64,000 nt of DNA, taken from positions 62,001 through 126,000 of the forward strand of contig JBBDIK010000011.1 in NCBI GenBank assembly GCA_040880465.1. The letters run 5' to 3'. Each line of letters starts with the position of its first letter. Position 1 is the first letter of the stretch. The notes under the pieces are model-generated. The model saw only the letters and a program-made list of their open reading frames with translations, was not told the origin of the DNA and did no database searches. This DNA is from JBBDIK01 sp040880465 (lineage in GTDB: Bacteria > Actinomycetota > UBA4738 > JBBDHU01). This document shows, in pieces, positions 56,736-64,000 of this stretch. A program made the translations under genes and the position numbers.

Positions 56736-57953
56736 CTACCCAGACCGGGTGGCGGGCGCCGCACCGGGCATCGCCAACAGCGCGTCCCGGAGCGAACGAC
56801 AGTACGCGCGCTGGCGTTCCATCGCCGGATCGTTGGGTGAGGCGACCCGCGTCCTGACCATCGCTAGGTTGATCTGCGATCGCTGTAAACGCTTCAGCAG
56901 CGCCGCGGCCTTCGGTCCGGCCCGGGCCCGCATCTCGCGTCGCGCGCGCCGCCGCCGGCGGGGATCCTTCAGGACCTCGTATTCTTCTTCTGTCAGCGCC
57001 TGGCCGTCGTGGTCGACCTCGTTCCCTACGACCGCATCGAGCCATCGCCGTTCCCGGCGACGCGCGAGGTACACCAGCATCGCGACGAAACCGAGGAACG
57101 GGATCCCTTTCACCGCCGCCGCGAACGGGACCACCAACCAGTCCGCCCCCGACCAGGGTTCCGCCGGGAAGAAGTCCAGGAGGGGCGAGTTCCAGAGGAA
57201 GTGCGCGAACACCGCCGCCGCGAAGAGACCGAGGAGTACAAGCCATCGACGCGCGAGCGTCGCCTGCCCCCGCCGTGAGACGAAGTAGGCGACCCCGATC
57301 CCCGTGACCCCGGTGTACAGAACGTGGCCGTAGAGCCCGCTTGCGACGACCCGGACGAAGAACCCGGTGAACACCCCCTCCGGCTGGCCCCCGAAGATCG
57401 CCATGAAGTAGAAGACGTCCTCGACGATCGCGAACCCGAGCCCTACCATCGCGCCGTAGACGAACCCGTCCATGATGTCGTCCATCTCGCCCCGGGCGAT
57501 GAGATAGATGAGCACGATCCCGAGGACCTTAAGCGTCTCCTCGACGACCGGCGCCGTAAGCGCCGCCGTCCATTCTGAAGCGACATCGGGTCCTAGGATG
57601 CGTGCGACGACTAGGGCCCATCCTTGGTTCGCGACACCCGCGAAGGCCGTCGCGGCGATCGCACCCCAAAGGAACGCCGCGACCACCAGCGACATCGGTT
57701 CACGTTCGAAGAGATCGAGAACGTAGACGAGCAGGAACACCGGCGCGGCGTAGAGGAGGACCAGCGCCCACGCGAGGAGCCATCCGGGCGGCGAGATCTC
57801 TCGGAACACGACCTGCTCGGAGAACGTGATGAACAGACCGAGGGCCATGATCGCGAGGTAGAGCCACAAGGCCGGCTGCCGCCACTGGAACAGGGTCGTC
57901 GTCGTTCCCCAATGGAGGCGGCGGATGTCGAGCGGATCGCGCGAACCCTTCAC
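56736..57953 (-). CDS. PrsW-family intramembrane metalloprotease
   Basis: The 405-residue membrane protein has about 9 spans. The catalytic PrsW motifs are VVEETLKVLGIVLIYL (EE, near residue 138), the GFVYGAMVGLGFAIVEDVFYF segment and the later HFLWNSPLLDF histidine. PrsW proteases cut membrane proteins such as anti-sigma factors. The last 80 residues are basic and cytoplasmic. It ends the minus-strand operon and its start overlaps the upstream gene's stop by 4 bases (57950-57953). Its target is unknown. Confidence 0.88.
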   Translation of the reverse strand: MKGSRDPLDIRRLHWGTTTTLFQWRQPALWLYLAIMALGLFITFSEQVVFREISPPGWLLAWALVLLYAAPVFLLVYVLDLFEREPMSLVVAAFLWGAIAATAFAGVANQGWALVVARILGPDVASEWTAALTAPVVEETLKVLGIVLIYLIARGEMDDIMDGFVYGAMVGLGFAIVEDVFYFMAIFGGQPEGVFTGFFVRVVASGLYGHVLYTGVTGIGVAYFVSRRGQATLARRWLVLLGLFAAAVFAHFLWNSPLLDFFPAEPWSGADWLVVPFAAAVKGIPFLGFVAMLVYLARRRERRWLDAVVGNEVDHDGQALTEEEYEVLKDPRRRRRARREMRARAGPKAAALLKRLQRSQINLAMVRTRVASPNDPAMERQRAYCRSLRDALLAMPGAAPATRSG

Positions 57954-58582
57954 ACGATCTCCGATCCCGCGACCATCTGCCGGATATCTCGAAGGGCGTA
58001 CCCGAACAGACCCTCCGGACCCCAGCCATCGAAGATCACACCGGTTCCGTTCGGGCTCACGACGGCGGTGAGTTCGCCCTCGATCCGGGTCGGGACGTTC
58101 GTGAACATGCCGTCGTACCGGACGCGCGCGGCGCTCGCACCCGAAGGGAGCGTCCGAGTCTGGATGTCCTCCGAGACCCGGAGCTGCTCGGAAGCCGTTT
58201 CAAGGACGTTGCTGACGTAGCGCTTGAGCAGATCCGTCGGGTCACGTGCGGGGATCGGCGCGAGCACGTCCAAGGTCCCGGTTCCGCGAGAGATGCGTTC
58301 CGCGGGAACGCCCGTAACGGGGCTCGGCTCGAGCGGCGTCGCCGTCCAGCCCGAGAGCGGCGCAACCGCGACCGACGATCCGACGACGACCGCGGGCCCC
58401 GCCGGCACGGACAGGACGCCGGCAAGGAAGTACCCGCCGAACACGACCGCGACGAGAACGAGGAACACGACCAGTGGCGGGAGCCACCGGCGCTCGCGGT
58501 GAGCCGCCACCACCGGAGTGGACGGCGGACTCGGGGGCGTCGGCGGGGTCGGTGGGGTGGGGACGGTCGGCGCGGCCTCCAT
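57950..58582 (-). CDS. Single-pass membrane protein, Pro-rich N-terminus
   Basis: The 210-residue product has a Pro/Thr-rich N-terminus (VPTPPTPPTPPSPP), one span (PPLVVFLVLVAVVFGGYFLAGVL) and an extracellular part of about 150 residues with no motif I recognise (GSSVAVAPLSGWTATPLE, then DGWGPEGLFGYALRDIRQM). The pattern V-x-x-x-S-V-x-V-x-P-x-x-G-W resembles extracytoplasmic parts of actinobacterial proteins of unknown role. The start overlaps the SCP2 gene's stop (ATGA). Confidence 0.65.
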   Translation of the reverse strand: MEAAPTVPTPPTPPTPPSPPSTPVVAAHRERRWLPPLVVFLVLVAVVFGGYFLAGVLSVPAGPAVVVGSSVAVAPLSGWTATPLEPSPVTGVPAERISRGTGTLDVLAPIPARDPTDLLKRYVSNVLETASEQLRVSEDIQTRTLPSGASAARVRYDGMFTNVPTRIEGELTAVVSPNGTGVIFDGWGPEGLFGYALRDIRQMVAGSEIV

Positions 58583-58992
58583 CAGTCCACCGACAGTAGC
58601 CGGTTCAGTCGGGCCACTTTGGCCGGGTGGCCCACGAGTCCTTTGACCCGAAGCCGCCGGGAACGCAGTTTCTTCAGGATCACGCGGCCGTCTCGGTGGA
58701 AGGCACTCGGGAACCCGAAGAGCAAGGGAACCGAGGACAGCTCGAGCAGCGTGCCGGCATCGGTCCGGACACGTACCTCTGCACTCGGATGCGCGCCGTT
58801 GGTGAGGACCGCGTCGCCGTGCCCGAGGCGCAGGGTGGCGGCGAGCCCGATGTCGTGGGCGGCGATCGCGTAGGAGGCGGGGCGGGCGAGGTACCGGCTC
58901 CGCGCGGGTTCGCGCTCGAGATTGGCGCGGATCAGGTCGCCAAGGATCGACACGAGTCCGTTCGGCTCGGCGTCGGGGAGGGACACGCTCAC
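58582..58992 (-). CDS. SCP2 sterol-binding domain-like protein
   Basis: The 136-residue product has the SCP2 layout: an N-terminal helix (LVSILGDLIRANLEREP), then AIAAHDIGLAATLRLGHGDAVLTNG, AEVRVRTDAGTLLELSSVPLLFGFPSAFHRDG and the final HPAKVARLNRLLSVD. Such domains bind lipids or acyl-CoA. The GTG start overlaps the alcohol dehydrogenase stop (GTGA); a second GTG two codons later is possible. It is the second SCP2 protein of this operon. Confidence 0.75.
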   Translation of the reverse strand: MSVSLPDAEPNGLVSILGDLIRANLEREPARSRYLARPASYAIAAHDIGLAATLRLGHGDAVLTNGAHPSAEVRVRTDAGTLLELSSVPLLFGFPSAFHRDGRVILKKLRSRRLRVKGLVGHPAKVARLNRLLSVD

Positions 58993-60029
58993 GGGACCAG
59001 GAGCACCTTCGTCGCCTCGCGTTCGGCGAACAACCGGTATCCCTCGGCCGCCTCGTCGAGGGGAAGGCGGTGAGAGATGATCGGGGTCGGGTCGAGTTCG
59101 CCGCGTTCGAGACGCTGCATCGCATCCTCCCAGAACGCGTGCACGGGGGCGATCCCGCCGAAGCGGATCGACAACGACCGCGCCCAATACACCCCGAGCG
59201 AGACCTCGAGTTGCTCGACCGAGTAGAGACCGATGACCGAGACCGTGCCGCCCCGGCGGACCAGGTCGACCGCGCTCTCGAACGCCTCGACCGTGCCGAC
59301 CGCCTCGATCGCCACGTCGGCTCCGCGGCCGTCGGTCCGGGCGGCCAGGGCCATCACGGGGTCCTGCTCCCGAACGTCGATCGCGGTCATCCCCATGGAG
59401 CGAGCTAGGTCCAGTCGCGCATCGTCGCGATCGAGGATGACCAGGTCACCGGGCTGGTGGACGCGCGCCGCTTGCGCGGACAGCAGACCGATCGGACCGG
59501 CGCCGACGACCGCGACGGTGTCACCTGCCACGATCTGACCGAGCGCGGCTCCGTAGACGGCCGTCGTGAGTCCGTCCCCGATGAACATCGCGCGTTCGTC
59601 ATCTACGCCATCGGGAACCCGGAGAAGATTCGCGTCGGCGTTCGGAACGCGGAGCAGTTCGGCCTGAGCGCCTCCGAGATCGCCGCCGAAGATGCCAGCG
59701 CCGAGGTTGCGGAAGTCCTCGCAGATGCCGCTCTGGGCATTGCGGCAGAACCAGCACGTGCCGCACGCGATGACGAATGCGACCACGACCCGGTCTCCGG
59801 GGGCGAAGGCGGACACATCGCTACCGACCGACTCCACGATCCCGACAGCTTCATGGCCGAGCGTCTCCCCCGCCTCCATCGGCACCTTCCCGTGGACCAG
59901 GTGCAGGTCCGATCCGCAGATAGCGGTCTGTGTCACGCGGATGACGGCGTCGCCGGGCTCCTCGACACCCGCATCCGGCACCTGTCGGACCTCCACACGA
60001 CCGACCTCCTCGAACGCGACCGCCTTCAT
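58989..60029 (-). CDS. Zinc-dependent alcohol dehydrogenase (MDR family)
   Basis: The 346-residue medium-chain dehydrogenase binds catalytic zinc through C-G-S-D-L-H (near residue 38) and GHEAVG (near 59). Structural zinc is held by C-x2-C-x2-C-x7-C in CGTCWFCRNAQSGIC. NAD(P)-binding is VAVVGAGPIGLLSAQAAR, followed by VILDRDDARL, where D suggests NAD. Substrates may be alcohols, sugar alcohols or formaldehyde-like compounds; the sequence does not decide. Its ATG overlaps the stop of the upstream SCP2 gene (60027-60029 vs 60026-60028), and its stop overlaps the downstream SCP2 gene. Confidence 0.92.
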   Translation of the reverse strand: MKAVAFEEVGRVEVRQVPDAGVEEPGDAVIRVTQTAICGSDLHLVHGKVPMEAGETLGHEAVGIVESVGSDVSAFAPGDRVVVAFVIACGTCWFCRNAQSGICEDFRNLGAGIFGGDLGGAQAELLRVPNADANLLRVPDGVDDERAMFIGDGLTTAVYGAALGQIVAGDTVAVVGAGPIGLLSAQAARVHQPGDLVILDRDDARLDLARSMGMTAIDVREQDPVMALAARTDGRGADVAIEAVGTVEAFESAVDLVRRGGTVSVIGLYSVEQLEVSLGVYWARSLSIRFGGIAPVHAFWEDAMQRLERGELDPTPIISHRLPLDEAAEGYRLFAEREATKVLLVP

Positions 60030-60445
60030 GGCTCGTCCGGGAACTCGGTGGGAACCTCGCCGACCAGCAGGACCAGTTCTTGGGCAGCCTTCACGTAGCG
60101 GATGATCGTCGGCAGGTCGCCTTGGAGCTTGAGCTTGCCCTGCATGATGCCCTTGATCGGGTCTAGTTCGCGCCGGACCACGGACTTCCACCGCGAGTAC
60201 GGCGCGCGGATGACGTAGGAAGCGGCCTCGCCCTCCTCCGCCGGAACGACACCGCCGCCGCGGCACTCGCCGTGCCACAGGTCGAGGATCCCCCAGACGG
60301 TTTCCGGGAAGGACTTGTCCGGTTCCGCACCGATCCCGAACGCCACCGCGCCCTCCCACGTCGCCGACACCTCGCGGTAGGCCGAGGAGCCGTTGATCCG
60401 GGCGATGTAGTCCCGCCACCAGTCCTCACTCGCGAACCGCGCCAC
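60026..60445 (-). CDS. SCP2 sterol-binding domain protein
   Basis: The 139-residue product opens MARFASEDWWRDYIARINGS, then SATWEGAVAFGIGAEPDKSFPE, and ends with the SCP2 signature IKGIMQGKLKLQGDLPTIIRYVKAAQELV, in which G-K-L-K-L-x-G-D is diagnostic. It probably binds a lipid or acyl group. It lies 3 bp after the CPBP gene and is coupled to the alcohol dehydrogenase. It is not closely similar to the other SCP2 protein in the operon. Confidence 0.82.
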   Translation of the reverse strand: MARFASEDWWRDYIARINGSSAYREVSATWEGAVAFGIGAEPDKSFPETVWGILDLWHGECRGGGVVPAEEGEAASYVIRAPYSRWKSVVRRELDPIKGIMQGKLKLQGDLPTIIRYVKAAQELVLLVGEVPTEFPDEP

Positions 60446-60448
60446 CGT

Positions 60449-61309
60449 TCAGCCCCTCGTCATGATGAGGATGAACCCGACGACGTTGAAGGTGGCGTGC
60501 GCGACGATCGGCGCCAGGATGTTCTTCCGGCGCTCGTAGATGAACGCGAAGCCGAACCCGACGAACATCATCGTGACCACCAGGAACCAGGCGTCTTGGG
60601 GGGGCGTCTCGGGCCCCGGGATGTAGTGGATCGCACCGAACGCGAACGACGACGCCAGCGCGGAGAGCCAGAACCCCTGGTGGGCCCGGAACGCGCCGAA
60701 GAGCACACCGCGGAAGAAGAACTCCTCAACGACGGGCGCGACGACGATCGCCACGAACCCAGATGCGACGACGGCGAAGCCGGTGAGGTTGTCCGGAAGT
60801 TGCTCGGGCGCTTGTGCGTTCTCGCCGAAGACGAAGTCCAGCACGATCTTGATGGCGAGCGCCGCCGCCATCCCGGCCGCGAGGAACACGACCATCCCCC
60901 TCACGAACCCCGCCCATACCTCGGCGAACACGTGCACCGGGAACGGGATCGCAGCACGCCATCCCTTGTGGAGCTTCGCCAGCCACGTCACAAGGGTTCC
61001 GGCGATGCCCACGTAGACCAGGAACGAGATGAGCACTTCGCCCATCGCGCCGCCGGGAAGGATCGGACGGAGCAAGATCGCCAGGATGAGGCCGGCCAGG
61101 ACTCCGAGGACGAAGATCGCGATCGCCTCCCACCACCGCCACGTCGCCAGCGGGACCGGGGGCGCGATCGGCAGAGTCGCGCCGGGATGACCGAGAGGAG
61201 GCGAAGGAGGGATCGGCAGCGGCGAGGGAGGTGACACCGGGGGGGGAGGTGGAACGGAAGACGGCTGCGGGGGCCGTGGGGGCTCCGGGCCGAGCGGGAG
61301 GTCGGTCAT
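60449..61309 (-). CDS. CPBP-family intramembrane metalloprotease
   Basis: The 286-residue membrane protein has a long Pro-rich cytoplasmic N-terminus (residues 1-55), then about 7-8 spans. The catalytic motifs are VVAPVVEEFFFRGVLFG (EExxxR near residue 195), FAFGAIHYIPG and the later VAHATFNVVGFIL with its histidine and asparagine. CPBP proteases resemble Rce1/Abi enzymes and cut membrane peptides. Its start overlaps the upstream phosphatase-like gene's stop (61306-61309). Confidence 0.9.
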   Translation of the reverse strand: MTDLPLGPEPPRPPQPSSVPPPPPVSPPSPLPIPPSPPLGHPGATLPIAPPVPLATWRWWEAIAIFVLGVLAGLILAILLRPILPGGAMGEVLISFLVYVGIAGTLVTWLAKLHKGWRAAIPFPVHVFAEVWAGFVRGMVVFLAAGMAAALAIKIVLDFVFGENAQAPEQLPDNLTGFAVVASGFVAIVVAPVVEEFFFRGVLFGAFRAHQGFWLSALASSFAFGAIHYIPGPETPPQDAWFLVVTMMFVGFGFAFIYERRKNILAPIVAHATFNVVGFILIMTRG

Positions 61310-63300
61310 GGCTCCCCCATCTTCTCGGCTGGGCGGATGAGCGACACGTAGGCCAGTCCCGCCGCCGCCGCGGCGAACCCGAATCCGACCGCCGAGACGC
61401 CGGTGTCGTTACCGAGGTAGGCAACCACGCCGGAGGCCAGGAGGACCGCCATCGACGCACGCCACCGGGGCTCGGCCTCGAGGGTTGCACGCAGTCGACC
61501 ACGCGGGCGGATCGTGAAGACCAGGAGCACCGGCACCGCGATGAGGTAGCCGATGCCGATCGGGTTCAGCGCCAGCAGCCGGAACCCGATCTCGAGGCGG
61601 TCCCAGAGCTTGGAAAGGACCCCCGACAGGCCCGGCTCCTGGAGGAAACGCGTCCCGTGGGTCGGGGTCGACGCCAGGGCGTCGGCGAGGAAGACGACGG
61701 CTAGCCCGGCGACCGTTACGCCGACGATCAGAAGGGCCCGGCGCCAGGTCAGTCGTCGCCAGGTGCCGTCCAGGGCGAGCCAGGCACCAGCGGCGAAGAA
61801 GATCGCGGCTTCGTGGTTCGCGCCGAACCACGGGAGGCCGACCAGCAGTCCGACCAAGCAGACGAGGACGAAGCCCTCCCACTTGGTCCGCAGGATCGGC
61901 ACGATCCACATCGCGGCACCCAACGCGAGGCCCACGTCGACGTTCGGGATGCCGTAGAAGCGCGCGCCGTCAAGGCCCGTGCCCCCCAGGAAGGTCGTCA
62001 GCATCGACGGCCAGCCGAACGCGTTCTCGATGACCAGGTAGATGAGGATCGCGCCACCGACGAGGGCCGGCGGGACGAGTTCGCCCCGCTTGCGCTGCGT
62101 CGCGGCCAGGGCGGGGACCCCGAACGTGACGACCAGGACGAAACCGACGACGACCGGGAAGGTCAGGACCGGCAAGCTGCCGGCAGCCAGCAGCGCGGCG
62201 CCGATCGTGGGGACGGCCAAGGCGAGATAAGCTCCGGCCCGTCCGGCTGCGGCGCTTCCTCGTCGCCTCATGACCGCGCAGGCGAGGATCCCGGCCAGGA
62301 TGAGCAGCATCACGATGCCGGCGATGACTTGAACCGGCAGCCACAACGCGCGGGCATCGAGATGGCGCTGGTGGAGTCCGAACGGGGCCCGCGCGTCGCG
62401 AACGATGTCGATGGGCGCACCATGCATCTCCGCGGGGATCGGGATATCGAAGTACCGCAGGATCGTGGGTCCGACGTCTTCATTGGAAACGACGCCGGCG
62501 CGATGGGTCGTCGAAGAAGTCAGCGTCCCCATCTCACCGGCGACCGGGAAGAGACCCGGCGGGATACCCTCGGCCATCACGATCGGCGCAAGTTCGTCGC
62601 CCTCCTCGTCCATCGCAGGCGTCGTGTCCGGCGAGAGCACCATCACAAGGGCCTCGTCCGCCAGAGATGCATCGACCAGGGAATGGACGTCGTGTCCGAT
62701 CATCCTCATTGCCTCTGCCCGAGAAATGCCGAGCCCCTCCGCGAGCCGCGCCGGATCCGCGCCGTACACGTTGAAACTGGCTGATCCCTCGGATCCGATG
62801 GCGTCAACTCGCCCGTCGCGATCCATCGCTGTCAACAGGCCCGGCACGCCATCCGCGAAGTCCGCGAGAACGATGACTCGCTCGAACCCGCGTTCCCGGA
62901 GGGTTTCACCCAGAAGCCCGGGGGTCGAGTGCCCTTCGTTGAGTTCCTCGAGTGGCTTCGCGTCGACACCTGCGATTGCGGGAGCGCTCGCACTCGAGAT
63001 CTCCGAATCGACCTGGAGCACCTCCGGCCCCGCGCTCCGGGTGCCGGCGCCAAGCGTGACGTACGGGCCGAAGCCCTCGTCGTCGTCGGTGGTGCGGACG
63101 GACAGCAGACCGGCCCCGCCGGCCCGGGCGAGCTGCCGGAACTCCGGCACCGCCATGAGTTCCTCGAACGAGGCGCCATCGACCAGCACCAGGAACACCT
63201 GCTTCGGATGCTCCTCTCCTTCGTGAGCTGTGGCCGGGACCTGCGAGAGACCGGCGAACAGCGTGAGGACGACAACCAGAACGCGGGCGGAACCCCTCAC
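61306..63300 (-). CDS. Alkaline-phosphatase-superfamily exported domain with membrane C-terminus
   Basis: The 664-residue product has a signal peptide (VLVVVLTLFAGLSQVPATAHEG). An extracytoplasmic domain of about 300 residues follows with alkaline phosphatase-superfamily landmarks: the metal/nucleophile strand VFLVLVDGASFEELMAVPEF, GGAGLLSVRTT and the later SSTTHRAGVVSNEDVGPTILRYFDI metal site. The C-terminal half has around nine spans (residues 330-655). The domain may hydrolyse a phosphate ester of a cell-envelope precursor; neighbouring murA is consistent but does not prove it. It is coupled to murA and to the CPBP gene. Confidence 0.75.
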   Translation of the reverse strand: MRGSARVLVVVLTLFAGLSQVPATAHEGEEHPKQVFLVLVDGASFEELMAVPEFRQLARAGGAGLLSVRTTDDDEGFGPYVTLGAGTRSAGPEVLQVDSEISSASAPAIAGVDAKPLEELNEGHSTPGLLGETLRERGFERVIVLADFADGVPGLLTAMDRDGRVDAIGSEGSASFNVYGADPARLAEGLGISRAEAMRMIGHDVHSLVDASLADEALVMVLSPDTTPAMDEEGDELAPIVMAEGIPPGLFPVAGEMGTLTSSTTHRAGVVSNEDVGPTILRYFDIPIPAEMHGAPIDIVRDARAPFGLHQRHLDARALWLPVQVIAGIVMLLILAGILACAVMRRRGSAAAGRAGAYLALAVPTIGAALLAAGSLPVLTFPVVVGFVLVVTFGVPALAATQRKRGELVPPALVGGAILIYLVIENAFGWPSMLTTFLGGTGLDGARFYGIPNVDVGLALGAAMWIVPILRTKWEGFVLVCLVGLLVGLPWFGANHEAAIFFAAGAWLALDGTWRRLTWRRALLIVGVTVAGLAVVFLADALASTPTHGTRFLQEPGLSGVLSKLWDRLEIGFRLLALNPIGIGYLIAVPVLLVFTIRPRGRLRATLEAEPRWRASMAVLLASGVVAYLGNDTGVSAVGFGFAAAAAGLAYVSLIRPAEKMGEP

Positions 63301-64000
63301 CCTGCCGGGGAGGCCGCGAGATCGCGTTCCCGCCGGACGCCGGCCCTCAGACCCGCGAGCTTGCCCTCGAGATCCTCGTAGCCGCGGTCGATGAAGTGCA
63401 GGTCGGTGATCTCGGTGATGCCATCGGCGACCAGCGCTGCGATCACGATGGCCGCCCCCGCCCGGATGTCCAGCGCCCGCACCGGTGCGGACGAGAGCTT
63501 CTCGGCACCGCGGATCACCGCATGATGGCCCTCGAGCTGGATATCGGCTCCCATCCGCTTCAGCTCATCCACGAACATGAATCGACTCTCGAACACGTTC
63601 TCAGTCGCGATGCTCGTTCCGCCGGCGACGGCGAGCATCGACATCATCTGCGGCTGCAGGTCGGTCGGGAACCCCGGGTACGGCAGCGTTACGAAGTCGA
63701 CCGCCTTCGGCCGCCCCTCCATCACCACGCGGAACCCGTCGTCCACAGGTCGGATCTCGGCGCCGGTCTCCGAGAGCTTCGACAACGCGATGTCCAGGTG
63801 GTCCGTGCGACCGCCGGAGAGCACCACGTCGCCCTGCGTCGCGACCGCCGCGATCGCGAACGTCCCGGTCTCGACGCGGTCCGGCACGACCCGATGCCGC
63901 GCGGGCGTGAATCCCTCGACACCCTCGATCTCGATCGTCGTGGTCCCCACGCCGCCGATCTTCGCGCCCATCTCCACCAGGAACTCGACCAGGTCGACGA
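63297..64000 (-). CDS. murA: UDP-N-acetylglucosamine 1-carboxyvinyltransferase, partial
   Basis: The 5' end lies beyond the right edge; about 234 C-terminal residues are visible. MurA adds enolpyruvyl to UDP-GlcNAc, the first step of peptidoglycan synthesis. Landmarks are GVGTTTIEIEGVEG, HRVVPDRVETGTFAIAA, YPGFPTDLQPQMMSML and the C-terminal RAGAAIVIAALVADG...HFIDRGYEDLEGKLAGL. The catalytic cysteine lies in the missing half. It heads the visible operon and overlaps the next gene by 4 bases. Confidence 0.95.
   Translation of the reverse strand, partial: VDLVEFLVEMGAKIGGVGTTTIEIEGVEGFTPARHRVVPDRVETGTFAIAAVATQGDVVLSGGRTDHLDIALSKLSETGAEIRPVDDGFRVVMEGRPKAVDFVTLPYPGFPTDLQPQMMSMLAVAGGTSIATENVFESRFMFVDELKRMGADIQLEGHHAVIRGAEKLSSAPVRALDIRAGAAIVIAALVADGITEITDLHFIDRGYEDLEGKLAGLRAGVRRERDLAASPAG

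Overview
The window is a high-GC bacterial chromosome piece, most likely from an uncultured actinobacterial lineage known from metagenomes. The evidence is the strong GC bias at third codon positions, many GTG and TTG starts, many ATGA/GTGA-coupled genes, several start codons lying only 6-9 bases after a TANNNT -10 box (the leaderless style common in Actinomycetota), and the kinds of families present (PrsW and CPBP membrane proteases, SCP2-domain proteins, a PabB-PabC fusion, GatCAB, a Zur/Znu system). A run of 20 G followed by 10 N at 15877-15906 shows that this is a draft scaffold.

Layout. 1-3553: a partial phage-like gene coupled to a MerR regulator, a zinc-ribbon protein, release factor 3 and a lipoprotein. 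3568-11784: an FMN-binding PaiB-like protein, a LuxR regulator followed by a small SRPBCC/80-residue/cupin operon, then a patch with imperfect direct repeats and a damaged methyltransferase gene, a second cupin, an APH-like kinase and a response regulator with a PAS domain. 11935-19798: tRNA-Glu(CTC) beside gltX, an FAH hydrolase, a HicAB module, ilvE, the assembly gap, an MFS transporter, two zinc-ribbon membrane proteins, an acetyltransferase and a second, non-standard HicA-like module. 19890-37260: housekeeping genes (serA, a class V aminotransferase, an FAD reductase, gatB, gatA, gatC, ligA, a UPF0280 gene, mnmA, a secreted phosphoesterase, pabBC, a flavodoxin-like gene).

37515-48149 is the most distinctive part: four MttB-superfamily methyltransferases without an in-frame UAG, one corrinoid protein, one methyltetrahydrofolate:corrinoid methyltransferase, one 2Fe-2S/ASKHA reductive activator, a DUF1638 protein and a small DUF2007-like protein. 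Together they form the core of a B12-dependent demethylation route: methylated compound to MttB, to corrinoid protein, to methyl-tetrahydrofolate, with the activator rescuing oxidised cobalt. The likely substrates are quaternary amines such as betaines, but the sequence does not say which. The second part of the cluster has two nearly identical palindromes spaced two helical turns apart, five 11-bp tandem repeats and a (GA)12 tract in its leader.

48238-53824: an enoyl-CoA hydratase, a Fur-family regulator (probably Zur) and a znuCBA-type zinc/manganese ABC transporter sharing TGCAA-N4-TTGCA operators, and the MeaB GTPase. 53862-56714: a YidD-fusion membrane protein divergent from a glycan-binding-domain protein and a zinc-ribbon membrane protein. 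56736-64000: an eight-gene minus-strand operon, almost every junction overlapping, running from murA (cut by the right edge) through a phosphatase-superfamily membrane protein, a CPBP protease, two SCP2 proteins, a zinc alcohol dehydrogenase and a single-pass protein to PrsW.
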